From positions 1 through 21,304 of the forward strand of contig CAZZBP010000032.1 of assembly GCA_964652755.1 (NCBI GenBank): a stretch of DNA of 21,304 bases, given 5' to 3'. Shown here piece by piece: positions 1 to 8,339 of the stretch. The notes beneath the pieces are model-generated. The model was not told the DNA's origin, searched no databases, and saw nothing but the letters and a program-made list of their open reading frames with translations. Each line of letters opens with the position of its first letter. Position 1 is the first letter of the stretch. The position numbers were made by a program, and so were the translations under genes. Source of the DNA: UBA11795 sp964652755. GTDB lineage: Bacteria > Chloroflexota > Dehalococcoidia > Lucifugimonadales > UBA826.

Positions 1-432
1 GTACCAGTTTTGATCGCTGCCCATGGACGTTCTAGGTTAGAATGACAATACGAGAGGGTATTGCTTGGGGACGGCGCCATTTCCATTTCGGATTCGCCTC
101 AGGAATATGCTGATGCTCTAGGGCGAATAAGGGCACATGCTGAAAATGCAGGGGTAAACTACGAAAATATTGAAAAAACATTTTATATGACGGTAAACAT
201 ATCAGATGATCGCGAAAAGGCATTTAATGAGGCTGATAGGTTTCTAAATATTTATTATGGTATGAATATATGGGGGGGGAGATGGGGTCCTTGGGGCTCG
301 CCTAAAGAAGTTGCGCATCGAGCGGTATCTTATTTGTCTGAGGGGGCCAATACAATAATTTTTAGATTTGCTTCATTTGACCAGAGGAAGCAAATGGATC
401 TATTTTTGAATGGAGTTGTTCCGTATCTTTAA
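1..432 (+). pseudogene. LLM-class flavin-dependent oxidoreductase, C-terminal part, interrupted by a stop
   Basis: This is the 3' part of a luciferase-like monooxygenase (flavin- or F420-dependent, TIM-barrel) gene that runs in from the left edge. Frame 1 opens with VPVLIAAHG, the late-barrel strand typical of the family. It then meets TGA at 43-45 and continues in the same frame as LGDGAISI and onward to a TAA at 430-432. The stretch WGPWGSPKEV followed by an AGA/EGA-type helix and RFASFDQ is the usual family C-terminus. The longest uninterrupted piece starts with TTG at 61 and gives 123 residues, too short for a barrel. About three extra residues seem to lie between the HG and DG motifs, so the stop may come from a small local insertion. 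A G8 run at 272-279 lies in frame. The gene converges on ligA with a 3-base gap. The substrate cannot be inferred. A sequencing error at 43-45 cannot be excluded. Confidence 0.6.
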
Positions 433-435
433 CGA

Positions 436-2478
436 TTAAGCGTCATCATCGTAAAACGGTCGTTGGTCAACCATTGCGTTGAAGTCATCTTCAGTAAGTA
501 TCACAATTCCTAATCGTGCCGCGTCTGAAAGCTTGGATCCCGCATCATCTCCTGCTACCAGGTAATTTGTACGGCTGGAAACACTGCTACTTACTGAGCC
601 TCCATGTTGCTTGATTAAGTCCTGTATATCGGATCGGCTGAAGTTCTCCAATCTTCCGGTGACTACGAAGCGTAACCCTGCAAGAATCTGCTGTATTGGC
701 TGACTACTTGATTCGCTGTCTCTGCTTTTTGTATTGACCCCTGCTTTCTTTAGTTTGTCCAGAACTCTCATATTTGAATCGGAAGAGAAATATTCCGAAA
801 CGCTCTGGACAATTTTAGGTCCGATGGCAGGAATGGCTAACAGTTCTTCTTTGGAGGCTGCTATTAAGTAATCTATGTCGCCGAATCTATCAGAAAGAGA
901 ATCGGCTACTTCAATGCCCACATGTCTTATTCCAAGTGCTACCAGCAGTCTAGAAAGAGGTCTTTTCTTGCTGTCCTCTATGGCATACAACAGGTTGGAT
1001 GTACTTCTTTCAGCCATCCGATCCATGCTTAGAAGGTGTTCTCTCTGGAGAGTGTAGATATCGGCGACGTCAAAAATAAGATCGTTATTTATTAATGCTA
1101 CGCTTAGTTTTCCACCCATTCCTTCGATGTCCATTGACGACTTGCTTACAAAGTGCTCTACGATCCGTACGAGCTGTGCTGGACACGAAGTGTTTGTGCA
1201 GTAAAGGGCGGCTTCATCAATGTTTCTACTTGTCTGCTCTTCGCAGCTCGGGCACTTGGAAGGCATGACGAATTTACTTTCTGATCCATCCCTAAGTAAT
1301 TCATTACTTCTTACGATTTGCGGGATGACTTCACCGGCTCTCTCGATTACTACGAGGTCGCCTATTCGTAAATCTTTAGATGAAATGTAATCTTCATTAT
1401 GTAATGTAGCCTGACGAACCGTCACTCCTCCAACTTCTACTGGCTCTAGAACAGCGTAAGGATTGATCGTACCTGTCCTGCCTATGTTTACCCGTATGTC
1501 CAATAACCTAGTTGTGGCCTGAGTTGCCGGAAATTTATGGGCCACGGCCCATCTGGGTTCTCTGCCGACTGACCCCAGATGTTGCTGATAGTCCAATCGG
1601 TCCACTTTAACGACCACTCCATCACATTCGTAGTCTAGGTTCTCACGTTCTTGTGTCCAGTTCTCATAAAAATCAATTGCCTCTTGTAAGTCGGACGTTA
1701 GGAAATTATGAGGATTAATCTTAAATCCGAGCGTTTTAAGCAAACCTAAAGTTCCTACATGTGTCTCGGGCATAGGCAGGTTTCCTTCCGCCCACCCTAG
1801 GCTGTAAATGAATATATCTAGGGGTCGCTTTGATGTGACCGAAGGATCTAACTGCCTTAATGATCCTGCTGCAGTGTTCCTTGGGTTGGCGTAGCTTTGA
1901 AGGCCGCTTTTTTCTCTAGAACTGTTAAATCGCTCAAATTCTGATTTCGGAAAATACACTTCACCTCTTACTTCGAAACGGTCGGGGATATCTCCATGAA
2001 GTGACAGGGGAATGCTACGGATGGTTTTCAGATTTAAAGTAACGTTTTCACCCGTGGTACCATCGCCACGAGTAGCCCCTCTGATAAAGAGGCCATTTTC
2101 GTATAAGAGTGAAACAGCTAGTCCGTCAAATTTAAGCTCACATGACATAGCAAAGTCGTTCGATTCCAAGATCCCTGATATTCGATTGTGCCATGCGCGC
2201 ATTTCGTTGCTGTTAAATGCGTTTCCGAGACTTAGCATAGGAAGCTCGTGTGCTACTTCCTGGAAACCATCTAAAAGCTTCCCTCCTACTCGCTGAGTAG
2301 GAGATTGAGGTGTTACGAGACCTGGGTGATCAGACTCTAAAACTATGAGCTCCCGCATTAACAGGTCGTATTCTGAATCACTAATTACAGGTAAATTCTC
2401 TACAAAATAGAGATGGTTATGGTGATCAATTTTAATTCTTAATTTTTTTATTCTGTCTCTTGTGTAGCTATTACTCAT
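436..2478 (-). CDS. ligA: NAD-dependent DNA ligase LigA
   Basis: This enzyme seals nicks in duplex DNA using NAD+ during replication and repair. It is 680 residues long, the normal length. The N-terminal Ia region carries SEYDLL (34-40). The adenylation motif CELKFDG places the AMP-accepting lysine at 116. RGEVYF (171-176) and DGVVVKV (286-292) are the later nucleotidyltransferase motifs. An OB fold follows, then a four-cysteine zinc site (C409, C412, C427, C432), helix-hairpin-helix repeats (about 515-560, including PAIGPK) and a C-terminal BRCT domain (about 598-675, FVVTGRL). ATG at 2478 gives the standard N-terminus, but no strong Shine-Dalgarno site is visible. The gene is divergent from the cysteine-synthase-like gene and ends 3 bases from the LLM remnant. 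No lesion is seen. Identification is secure. Confidence 0.97.
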   Translation of the reverse strand: MSNSYTRDRIKKLRIKIDHHNHLYFVENLPVISDSEYDLLMRELIVLESDHPGLVTPQSPTQRVGGKLLDGFQEVAHELPMLSLGNAFNSNEMRAWHNRISGILESNDFAMSCELKFDGLAVSLLYENGLFIRGATRGDGTTGENVTLNLKTIRSIPLSLHGDIPDRFEVRGEVYFPKSEFERFNSSREKSGLQSYANPRNTAAGSLRQLDPSVTSKRPLDIFIYSLGWAEGNLPMPETHVGTLGLLKTLGFKINPHNFLTSDLQEAIDFYENWTQERENLDYECDGVVVKVDRLDYQQHLGSVGREPRWAVAHKFPATQATTRLLDIRVNIGRTGTINPYAVLEPVEVGGVTVRQATLHNEDYISSKDLRIGDLVVIERAGEVIPQIVRSNELLRDGSESKFVMPSKCPSCEEQTSRNIDEAALYCTNTSCPAQLVRIVEHFVSKSSMDIEGMGGKLSVALINNDLIFDVADIYTLQREHLLSMDRMAERSTSNLLYAIEDSKKRPLSRLLVALGIRHVGIEVADSLSDRFGDIDYLIAASKEELLAIPAIGPKIVQSVSEYFSSDSNMRVLDKLKKAGVNTKSRDSESSSQPIQQILAGLRFVVTGRLENFSRSDIQDLIKQHGGSVSSSVSSRTNYLVAGDDAGSKLSDAARLGIVILTEDDFNAMVDQRPFYDDDA

Positions 2479-2610
2479 ACAATGGCCTGAAAAATTGAAG
2501 TTATTTTTATAGGATCATGGTATATCTGCAATCAACGCCTCTCAAGCAGTCCTGCATCCTTATGTATTGGTCTAGTCATTTTTATGAACAGGGGAGTCGA
2601 ATGAGAATGC

Positions 2611-2639
2611 TAGACTGTGAAGTAGGCACAATATATACT
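2611..2639 (+). promoter_or_regulatory. Candidate sigma70-type promoter for the cysteine-synthase-like gene
   Basis: TAGACT (2611-2616, 4 of 6 matches to the -35 consensus) is followed after 17 bases by TATACT (2634-2639, 5 of 6 matches to the -10 consensus). It lies 78 bases before the TTG start at 2718, in the divergent gap after ligA. This is seen by pattern only; AT-rich gaps give chance matches. Confidence 0.4.
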
Positions 2640-2717
2640 CAGGTTCGCTTATTATTAAATAATGCCTTAGTTTTGTATCCGTTGGACCGCTTCCCGTAGA
2701 AAGGCTGGAAAAGCTAA

Positions 2718-3647
2718 TTGCCATACGCTCAGGAAATCCAGGATTTCATCGATAGATACCCAGCATTGAAAGCCATTGGGAACACGCCTCTGGTAAAACT
2801 CGATATACCTATTGAGCTCGGCGATATCGGTGCGTCTTCTATTTATGCGAAATATGAACAACTTAACCCTGGTGGTTCGATTAAGGATAGACCAGTTCTT
2901 AGGATGCTCGCTGAAGCAATCATTGAAGGTAAGTTGACCCCCGACCAGACCATTCTGGATGCCACTTCTGGTAACGCAGGGATTGCATACGCAATGATCG
3001 GAGCTGTCCTTGGTTATGAGGTTGAGCTGGTTATGCCAGAAAATGCTAGCGAGGAACGAAAGAAGCGTCTAGTCGCACATGGCGCGAACCTAGTATTCAC
3101 TGACGCGCAGAAGGGCTACGACGAAGCTCTTTATGAGGTAAAACGAAGATATGAATCTGATCCTAGTAAGTACTTTTATTGTGACCAGTATAGCAATTTA
3201 AATAATCCGCTCGCTCACTATGAGACAACGGGAGCAGAGCTCTTAGATCAGGCTCCATTTATAACCCATTTTGTTGGTGGTGTAGGTACTGGTGGCACAA
3301 TTAGTGGCATTGGCCGGAGACTTAAGGAGAGTAACCCATCTATACAGGTCGTCTGCATTGATTTTGATGAATGGCCAGGAGTGGAAGGCCTTAAACCACT
3401 CAGCGAAGGTCATATAATTCCCAAAACATTCGATAGGTCGGTGGTTGATCGGATGCTAGAAATCGATGTCTTGCAGGCATATGACGTCTCAAAACTGATG
3501 GCCAGGAGGGGTATATTCACAGGGCAATCATCGGGAGCGTACCTTCTAGGAGCGAAAATCGTGGCCGAAGAAGCTCAGTTGGGGCATATAGTGACAATCT
3601 TTAATGATATAGGGGAAAGATATTTCTCTACCTCCATGTGGAATTGA
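2718..3647 (+). CDS. PLP-dependent cysteine synthase family protein
   Basis: This is a 309-residue fold-type II PLP enzyme of the CysK/CysM/cystathionine beta-synthase family, which carries out beta-replacement on O-activated serine or related amino acids. The PLP lysine is K56 in PGGSIKDRP. The substrate loop TSGNAG is at 83-88, the phosphate-binding loop GTGGT at 190-194, and the serine that contacts the pyridine nitrogen lies in QSSGAY (270-275). The N-terminal GNTPLVKL is also typical. TTG at 2718 is chosen because it precedes the conserved N-terminal helix; a weak AGAAAGG lies about 13 bases upstream. An RraA-like gene follows 39 bases downstream and probably shares the transcript. No cysE or sulfur-assimilation gene is nearby, so the role could be cysteine synthesis or another beta-replacement reaction. 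The family is certain; the exact substrate is not. Confidence 0.88.
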   Translation: MPYAQEIQDFIDRYPALKAIGNTPLVKLDIPIELGDIGASSIYAKYEQLNPGGSIKDRPVLRMLAEAIIEGKLTPDQTILDATSGNAGIAYAMIGAVLGYEVELVMPENASEERKKRLVAHGANLVFTDAQKGYDEALYEVKRRYESDPSKYFYCDQYSNLNNPLAHYETTGAELLDQAPFITHFVGGVGTGGTISGIGRRLKESNPSIQVVCIDFDEWPGVEGLKPLSEGHIIPKTFDRSVVDRMLEIDVLQAYDVSKLMARRGIFTGQSSGAYLLGAKIVAEEAQLGHIVTIFNDIGERYFSTSMWN

Positions 3648-3686
3648 TACTAGGGATATTCAATCAGCATATAAGGGAGCATAATT

Positions 3687-4361
3687 GTGGAAGTCCTTAC
3701 AGAAGCACAACTCGAGCATCTGAAAAATATCGACACACCAACCGTCGCCAATGCGGTAGAGATGCATGAAACTCGCTTGAATACTGAGGGATTCATGGGT
3801 TGGAATATCAAGTGTCAATTCCCTGATTTAGGTGTCATGGTTGGGCAGGCCGTTACCGCCACTTTTAACACAACAACAACAGGTAAGCCTCGGGATAGGT
3901 CCGTTTGGTATAGATGCCTTCGGGCGATTGACGAGATGTCAGTTCCGGTTGTGATCGTGGCTAAAGATGTGGGTCCTAGGCCTCTACATGGATGCCATTT
4001 CGGAGATGGTATGGCCAATGTAGCTAAGCGTCTTGGTGCTGTAGGACTCGTTACAGATGGCGGTGTAAGGGATGTGGAGACAGTTCATGATATGGGGTTT
4101 CACATGTTTGCGGTCGGCACAGTGCCAGCCCATGGCAATTTTGGCCTGGATGAAACGATGGTTCCAGTTGAAGTGGGTGGGGTGCTAGTGAATCATGGTG
4201 ATGTAGTCCATGCTGATCTGAATGGTGTGGTTGTCTTTCCCTCTTTGCTCACCGACTTTGTTATCGAAGAGGCAGCAAAAGTTACCGATAGAGAAGAATC
4301 GAATTTCAACTGGGTAAACAGTAGTGACTTCACCTTACAAAAGATGATTGACAAAGGTTAA
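3687..4361 (+). CDS. RraA-family protein (4-hydroxy-4-methyl-2-oxoglutarate aldolase-like)
   Basis: This 224-residue protein belongs to the RraA/HMG-aldolase fold. Members are divalent-metal-dependent class II aldolases that split 4-hydroxy-4-methyl-2-oxoglutarate or related keto acids, or decarboxylate oxaloacetate; the E. coli relative RraA inhibits RNase E. The active-site signature is visible as DGGVRDV, with R128 and D129 as the substrate- and metal-binding pair, preceded by a GDGMANVAKRLG helix (106-117). FAVGTVPAHG (141-150) follows. It is longer than E. coli RraA (about 160 residues) and fits the aldolase-like group better. GTG at 3687 is supported by AAGGGAG at 3673-3679, seven bases upstream. 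It sits between the cysteine-synthase-like gene and a broken SDR gene, which suggests a small catabolic operon. The true substrate is unknown. Confidence 0.85.
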   Translation: MEVLTEAQLEHLKNIDTPTVANAVEMHETRLNTEGFMGWNIKCQFPDLGVMVGQAVTATFNTTTTGKPRDRSVWYRCLRAIDEMSVPVVIVAKDVGPRPLHGCHFGDGMANVAKRLGAVGLVTDGGVRDVETVHDMGFHMFAVGTVPAHGNFGLDETMVPVEVGGVLVNHGDVVHADLNGVVVFPSLLTDFVIEEAAKVTDREESNFNWVNSSDFTLQKMIDKG

Positions 4362-4393
4362 GGGTCATCATTGATTTGCTATAGGTCAGCAAT

Positions 4394-5207
4394 ATGAACT
4401 CTAGAGTTTTAGGTCGAAACCTTCTGAGAGACTTGTAACAAGAAGAGCTTTACTGACAGGTGGCGCTGCTGGCATCAGGAGAGCCATATGTGAGAGATTT
4501 GCCTCTGAAGGAGCTACCGCCGTAATTGCCGATATTCAGGAAAAAGAAGGCAATTTGATTGCAGCTACTATAAATCAAACTGTGGGCCGCTCACGATTTA
4601 TACAAACCGATGTTTCTTCTGAATATAGTGTTAGGGATCTCGTGGCTAATTTAGTGGAATATATGGATGGAATAGATATCGTAGTAAATGATGCAGGAGC
4701 TTTTGTGTTTGGTAGCATCAAGGACGCGACGATAGCGTCGGGGATGAAGGCATTCGGAGTGAACGTGGTAGGGGCTGCCAACGTCGTAAAACATTGTTTG
4801 GGCGCCCTCAAGAAATCTAAATCACCTTCTATTGTTAACATAGCCTCCATAAGCAGCTTTATCGCTCAACCGGATTCACTTCCTTACAACGCCTCAAAAT
4901 GTGCATTGCAACAGATGACAAAATGTCATGCGATGGACCTTGGGCATCTTAATATAAGGGTTAACTGTATCAGCCCAGGAGATATATAGGGGCGGACGGT
5001 TGGCATTCCAGGGGAGAGGCAAGGGAGAAGCTGACCGGCTCAAAAGGTCTCCACGGCTTCGTTGAGAAAGCGGCCAAGGCTAACTTAATGAAAAGAATAG
5101 GAACTCCCGAGGAAGTGGTTTCTGCCGCATTTTTTCTTGCTTCTGATGAAGCCTCATTTGTGAGAGGAGCAAGCATTATTGTAGATGGAGGCCATACAAT
5201 CCGATAA
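4394..5207 (+). pseudogene. Short-chain dehydrogenase/reductase, frameshifted
   Basis: This is a degraded NAD(P)-dependent SDR oxidoreductase. An ATG at 4394 starts a plausible N-terminus in frame 2 that stops at once. From about 4420 the homology continues in frame 1 without a usable start: LLTGGAAGIRRAI, a Rossmann loop in which the last glycine of the TGxxxGIG pattern is Arg. NDAG replaces the usual NNAG. The catalytic serine region (NIASISS) and YNASK (about 4885-4899) are present. Frame 1 ends at TAG 4987-4989 directly after SPGDI. The remaining C-terminus (GWHSRGEAR to MKRIGTPEEV and the terminal VDGGHTIR) lies in frame 3 and ends at TAA 5205-5207. At least two frame changes plus a changed cofactor-loop glycine argue for a decayed gene. 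It follows the RraA-like gene by 32 bases and was probably once part of that operon. Confidence 0.75.
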
Positions 5208-5275
5208 AGATTGTCCTTCCGCAACTAGGCTCTACGAAGACTCTTTACGCGACCACTAAAAATCTCATTCTATGG

Positions 5276-7222
5276 CTACACGTCCAGGTTCACAACTTCT
5301 AGTGCGTGGGTCTGAATGAAATTTCTTCTTGGTTCCACCTCGTCACCCATAAGCACGGTGAACGTGTCATCTGCCATGACTGCATCATCAACCGACACTT
5401 GCAGTAATGTTCGGCTTTCAGGGTTCATGGTGGTGTGCCAGAGCTGATCCGCATTCATTTCGCCAAGTCCTTTGTAGCGCTGTAAGTTCACACTGCGTTT
5501 GTTTTGCAGTTGCTCCATAACCTCTTCCCGCTGTCCCTCCGTGTAGACGTATTCGTCTTTCTTTCCGACGCTTATCTTGTACAGAGGTGGTTGCGCGATG
5601 TAGAGATGTCCGTGGTCCACAAGTTCTGGCATGTGTCTATAGAAAAACGTCAGAAGAAGTGTTCTGATGTGTGAGCCGTCTACGTCAGCGTCGCACATTA
5701 TGATAACTCTGTGATACCTGAGTTTCTCAAGATCGAAGTCCTCGTCTAGTCCCGCTCCAATGGCGGTTATCATTGACCTGATGGCGTCATGGGCTACGAT
5801 TTTATCTGTCCTTGCCTTTTCTACGTTAAGAATCTTTCCCCATAAGGGTAGTATGGCCTGGAAGCGCCTGTCTCTACCCATTTTGGCAGTGCCCCCTGCG
5901 GAATCACCCTCCACTAGGTATATCTCGCATAATTCGGGGTTGTTCTCTGAGCAATCGGCAAGTTTTCCGGGCAACCCTCCGCCGTCCATGGCGTTCTTTC
6001 TGATAATAAGATCTCGCGCCTTTCTTGCGGCCTCTCGGGCACGCTGCGATGTCATACATTTGTCTATGATTGCCTTGCCTTCTCTAGGATTATCTTCAAG
6101 AAAAATCTGCAAGGCCTCTCCAAGGACGGTTTCTACTTGAGTGCGCGCCTCAGGATTTCCTAGTTTATTCTTCGTTTGACCCTCAAACTGAGGGTCTTTC
6201 AGTTTGACACTAATGACCGCAGTCACACCTTCTCTGGTATCTTCGCCTGAGAGATTTGGTTCAGTATCCTTGAATAGTTTCTGTTTTCGGCCGTAGTCGT
6301 TTAGAACGCGTGTCAAGGCCGAACGGAATCCAGTAACGTGGGTTCCTCCGTCTTCCGTGTTTATGCAGTTTGCGAATGCGTACACAAACTCGCTGAATGA
6401 ATCGTTATACTGAAGGGCCACTTCGACCTTGGTTCCTTCAAAATCTTTTTCTACGTATATCGGGTTTTCGTGAACCACGCCCCTATTTTGGTTTAGGCCT
6501 CGAACGAAACTGGATATTCCACCGTCAAAGTAGTAGGTCACCTCGTCATTGGGCCACCTACTTGCGTGCCACTCGCTCCGAAAAGTTATCTCAAGGCCCT
6601 TGTTGAGATAAGCCATTTCTTTGAAACGGTTTGAAAGAGTACTGAAATCGTAAACTAGCTCGCTGAAGATCTCGGTGTCCGGCATAAACTCAATGGCAGT
6701 GCCAGTGTGTCCGGAGCTTCCGTTTGATAGAGATTCGCTGGTCATTTCGCCCATTGATTTGCCACGGCTATATTCTTGTCTGTAAACGTTTCCATCTCGG
6801 GTAACTGAGGCTCTTAACCAAGTTGATAGCGCATTGACAACGGATGCTCCCACTCCGTGGAGCCCGCCAGACACAGCATATGCCTTACCCCCAAATTTTC
6901 CACCGGCATGAAGGGTTGTCATCACGGTCTCTAGAGCCGTCATGCCAGTTGTCGGGTGTTTATCTACGGGAATGCCGCGGCCATCGTCTTCAACGATAAC
7001 CGAGCCATCTTCTCGAATAGTGACACTAACCGCTGAGCAGTGACCTGCCATAAACTCGTCGACGCTATTGTCAACAATTTCATAGATAAGATGATGAAGC
7101 CCCCGTTGATCTTGACTGCCGATATACATTCCGGGGCGTTTGCGGACTGCCTCCATACCCTCAAGGACTTGGATATCGCTTGCGGAGTACGCTTCGTCCC
7201 CTTGAGGTTTGAGTGTTGCCAT
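5276..7222 (-). CDS. gyrB: DNA gyrase subunit B
   Basis: This is the ATPase subunit of gyrase, which supercoils DNA as A2B2 with GyrA. It has 648 residues, normal for the short GyrB form without the proteobacterial insert. The GHKL ATPase shows KRPGMYIG (28-35), catalytic E48 and Mg-binding N52 in EIVDNSVDE, DDGRGIP (79-85) and GGLHGVGASVV (119-129). QTK-type GQTKNKLGN lies at 348-356. The TOPRIM domain has EGDSAGG (438-444) and DADVDGSH (511-518). The C-terminus has RYKGLGEMN and RRNFIQTHA, which favours GyrB over ParE. ATG at 7222 is preceded by GGGAG with about seven bases of spacing. No gyrA or recF is nearby, so the gene stands outside the usual dnaA-dnaN-recF-gyrB cluster. Confidence 0.95.
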   Translation of the reverse strand: MATLKPQGDEAYSASDIQVLEGMEAVRKRPGMYIGSQDQRGLHHLIYEIVDNSVDEFMAGHCSAVSVTIREDGSVIVEDDGRGIPVDKHPTTGMTALETVMTTLHAGGKFGGKAYAVSGGLHGVGASVVNALSTWLRASVTRDGNVYRQEYSRGKSMGEMTSESLSNGSSGHTGTAIEFMPDTEIFSELVYDFSTLSNRFKEMAYLNKGLEITFRSEWHASRWPNDEVTYYFDGGISSFVRGLNQNRGVVHENPIYVEKDFEGTKVEVALQYNDSFSEFVYAFANCINTEDGGTHVTGFRSALTRVLNDYGRKQKLFKDTEPNLSGEDTREGVTAVISVKLKDPQFEGQTKNKLGNPEARTQVETVLGEALQIFLEDNPREGKAIIDKCMTSQRAREAARKARDLIIRKNAMDGGGLPGKLADCSENNPELCEIYLVEGDSAGGTAKMGRDRRFQAILPLWGKILNVEKARTDKIVAHDAIRSMITAIGAGLDEDFDLEKLRYHRVIIMCDADVDGSHIRTLLLTFFYRHMPELVDHGHLYIAQPPLYKISVGKKDEYVYTEGQREEVMEQLQNKRSVNLQRYKGLGEMNADQLWHTTMNPESRTLLQVSVDDAVMADDTFTVLMGDEVEPRRNFIQTHALEVVNLDV

Positions 7223-7302
7223 AATGACTCTCCCGGTCTAGGTGCCGAGCCTTTGCCTCAGGGTCGGCCTCTTCTTGTGTTGTGTGTAAAAATCCATTCT
7301 TA

Positions 7303-7311
7303 CCCCCCCCC
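7303..7311. repeat. C9 homopolymer in the gyrB upstream region
   Basis: Nine consecutive C (G on the gyrB sense strand) lie 81-89 bases before the gyrB start. The 285-base gap between gyrB and the cupin gene holds no other recognisable gene or RNA. Whether the tract affects expression is unknown. Confidence 0.6.
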
Positions 7312-7507
7312 GGTAGGCGACATATGCCTATACTGAGAGGCCTCCGACAAATGGTGTGCTAACTGGGGTGAATCCCCCATTATCATGGTCAATATATGGG
7401 ATGGAAAAATCAAGCCTTTTTGCATGCCCAATTATAGCAAAATCAAGTGTGATAGACAAGAATAATTTGTGGCTAACGCAGGCGTGGCCAAACGGTATGT
7501 GAAAAGG

Positions 7508-8082
7508 TTATCTCATCATGCTGTCACCGTCCCAATCTTCGACAGTACCGTCCTCAGGATTGAACATATGCCGTTTTTGATGCCTGAGATCTATACCAAG
7601 GACGTGAATGGAGATTCCAGGATGATCGCCGAGGGCTTCGATACGATGAATGTCATCTGGTGGAATCAATGGATACATTGCTCCCCTGGTGAGTACTTCA
7701 TCAGAGTAAAGCTCCAACTCTACGGATCCTTCTGACTCTCCATGGTCGATTCTTAGGTAACGCGTTGTTTTTTGCTGACCTGAATAGATTCTTATAACCC
7801 CCCGGTTAAGTGATCGTGTACCGGAGTAGGCCGGCCGGGTAAAAAAGCGGGTGCTGTTATTGCTAAGGATTCATCCTCCGTTCTAAAAAAGGTATAGGAG
7901 TACCTCCCATGGCCCATTTCTGTCTTAAGGGATTCTTGAAGAAGATCGTCTCGGAGAATCACTCGTTTTAAAAGAGATTCTATCTGTTCCACGATCGAAG
8001 AGCGATTATTTCCAGATGACATTATTTTTTGTACATCTTCAATAAAATGAGCCGTAGAGTAGTTTGAATTGGCGTTAGTCAT
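7508..8082 (-). pseudogene. Cysteine-dioxygenase-like cupin, single-base frameshift
   Basis: This is a gene for a small cupin related to cysteine dioxygenase and other thiol dioxygenases (Fe(II), three-histidine site), split into two frames. The 5' half starts at ATG 8082; a TTG at 8094 is a less likely start. It runs through PGRPTPVHDH, containing the HxH pair, and stops at TAA 7792-7794. The rest continues in another frame (IYSGQQ, then GAMYPLIPPDDIHRIEALG with the expected third histidine) to TAA 7508-7510. The break falls at a run of six C at 7798-7803. One extra base there restores HDHLT-GG-VIRIYSG, the usual order of the family, and gives about 191 residues, close to cysteine dioxygenase length. 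All three metal ligands are otherwise intact. It could be a recent pseudogene, a phase-variable tract or a homopolymer error. It is divergent from the P1 peptidase gene. The actual thiol substrate is not determined. Confidence 0.7.
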
Positions 8083-8110
8083 ATTGTTTCCCAAAATATT
8101 TAATTGGGCG

Positions 8111-8116
8111 ATTATA
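8111..8116 (-). promoter_or_regulatory. Candidate -10 element for the cupin gene
   Basis: On the minus strand this reads TATAAT, a perfect -10 hexamer, 29 bases upstream of the ATG at 8082. No good -35 is found 16-18 bases further upstream. The 8095-8339 gap also has to hold the start signals of the divergent P1 peptidase gene; no clear promoter was seen for that direction. Confidence 0.35.
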
Positions 8117-8339
8117 TATAGGTTGAATCTCTCTTATCAGCGGACTAAAACAAATACTTGTCTTCCCTGCTAGAATATCCCTCCTCAACTGATCCCAGTA
8201 CGGCGATTGTGAGTCTAGAAAACAATATATGAATGCGCCTAAGTTTGCCGTAGTTAGACGTCGATGGCTTTTATCGATGCTTGTTCAGTCTCCAATTTTT
8301 GAAAGAAATACGGAGGCTTTTTAATTGGAGAACTAATAT

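Noticed and set aside
43..45. TGA read as selenocysteine or as a sense codon
   Set aside because: TGA is used as a normal stop by surE, the first MFS gene and the cysteine-synthase-like gene, and this site is not a known Sec position in LLM enzymes.
2651..2663. AT-only palindrome ATTATTAAATAAT
   Set aside because: Such AT-only symmetry is common by chance in intergenic DNA, and nothing else supports an operator.
2517..2699. 60-codon plus-strand open frame between ligA and the cysteine-synthase-like gene
   Set aside because: It lies over the candidate promoter, lacks a ribosome site and has no recognisable domain.
5760..6140. 126-codon open frame opposite gyrB
   Set aside because: It is fully inside gyrB, whose conserved motifs explain the sequence; no motif or ribosome site supports the antisense frame.
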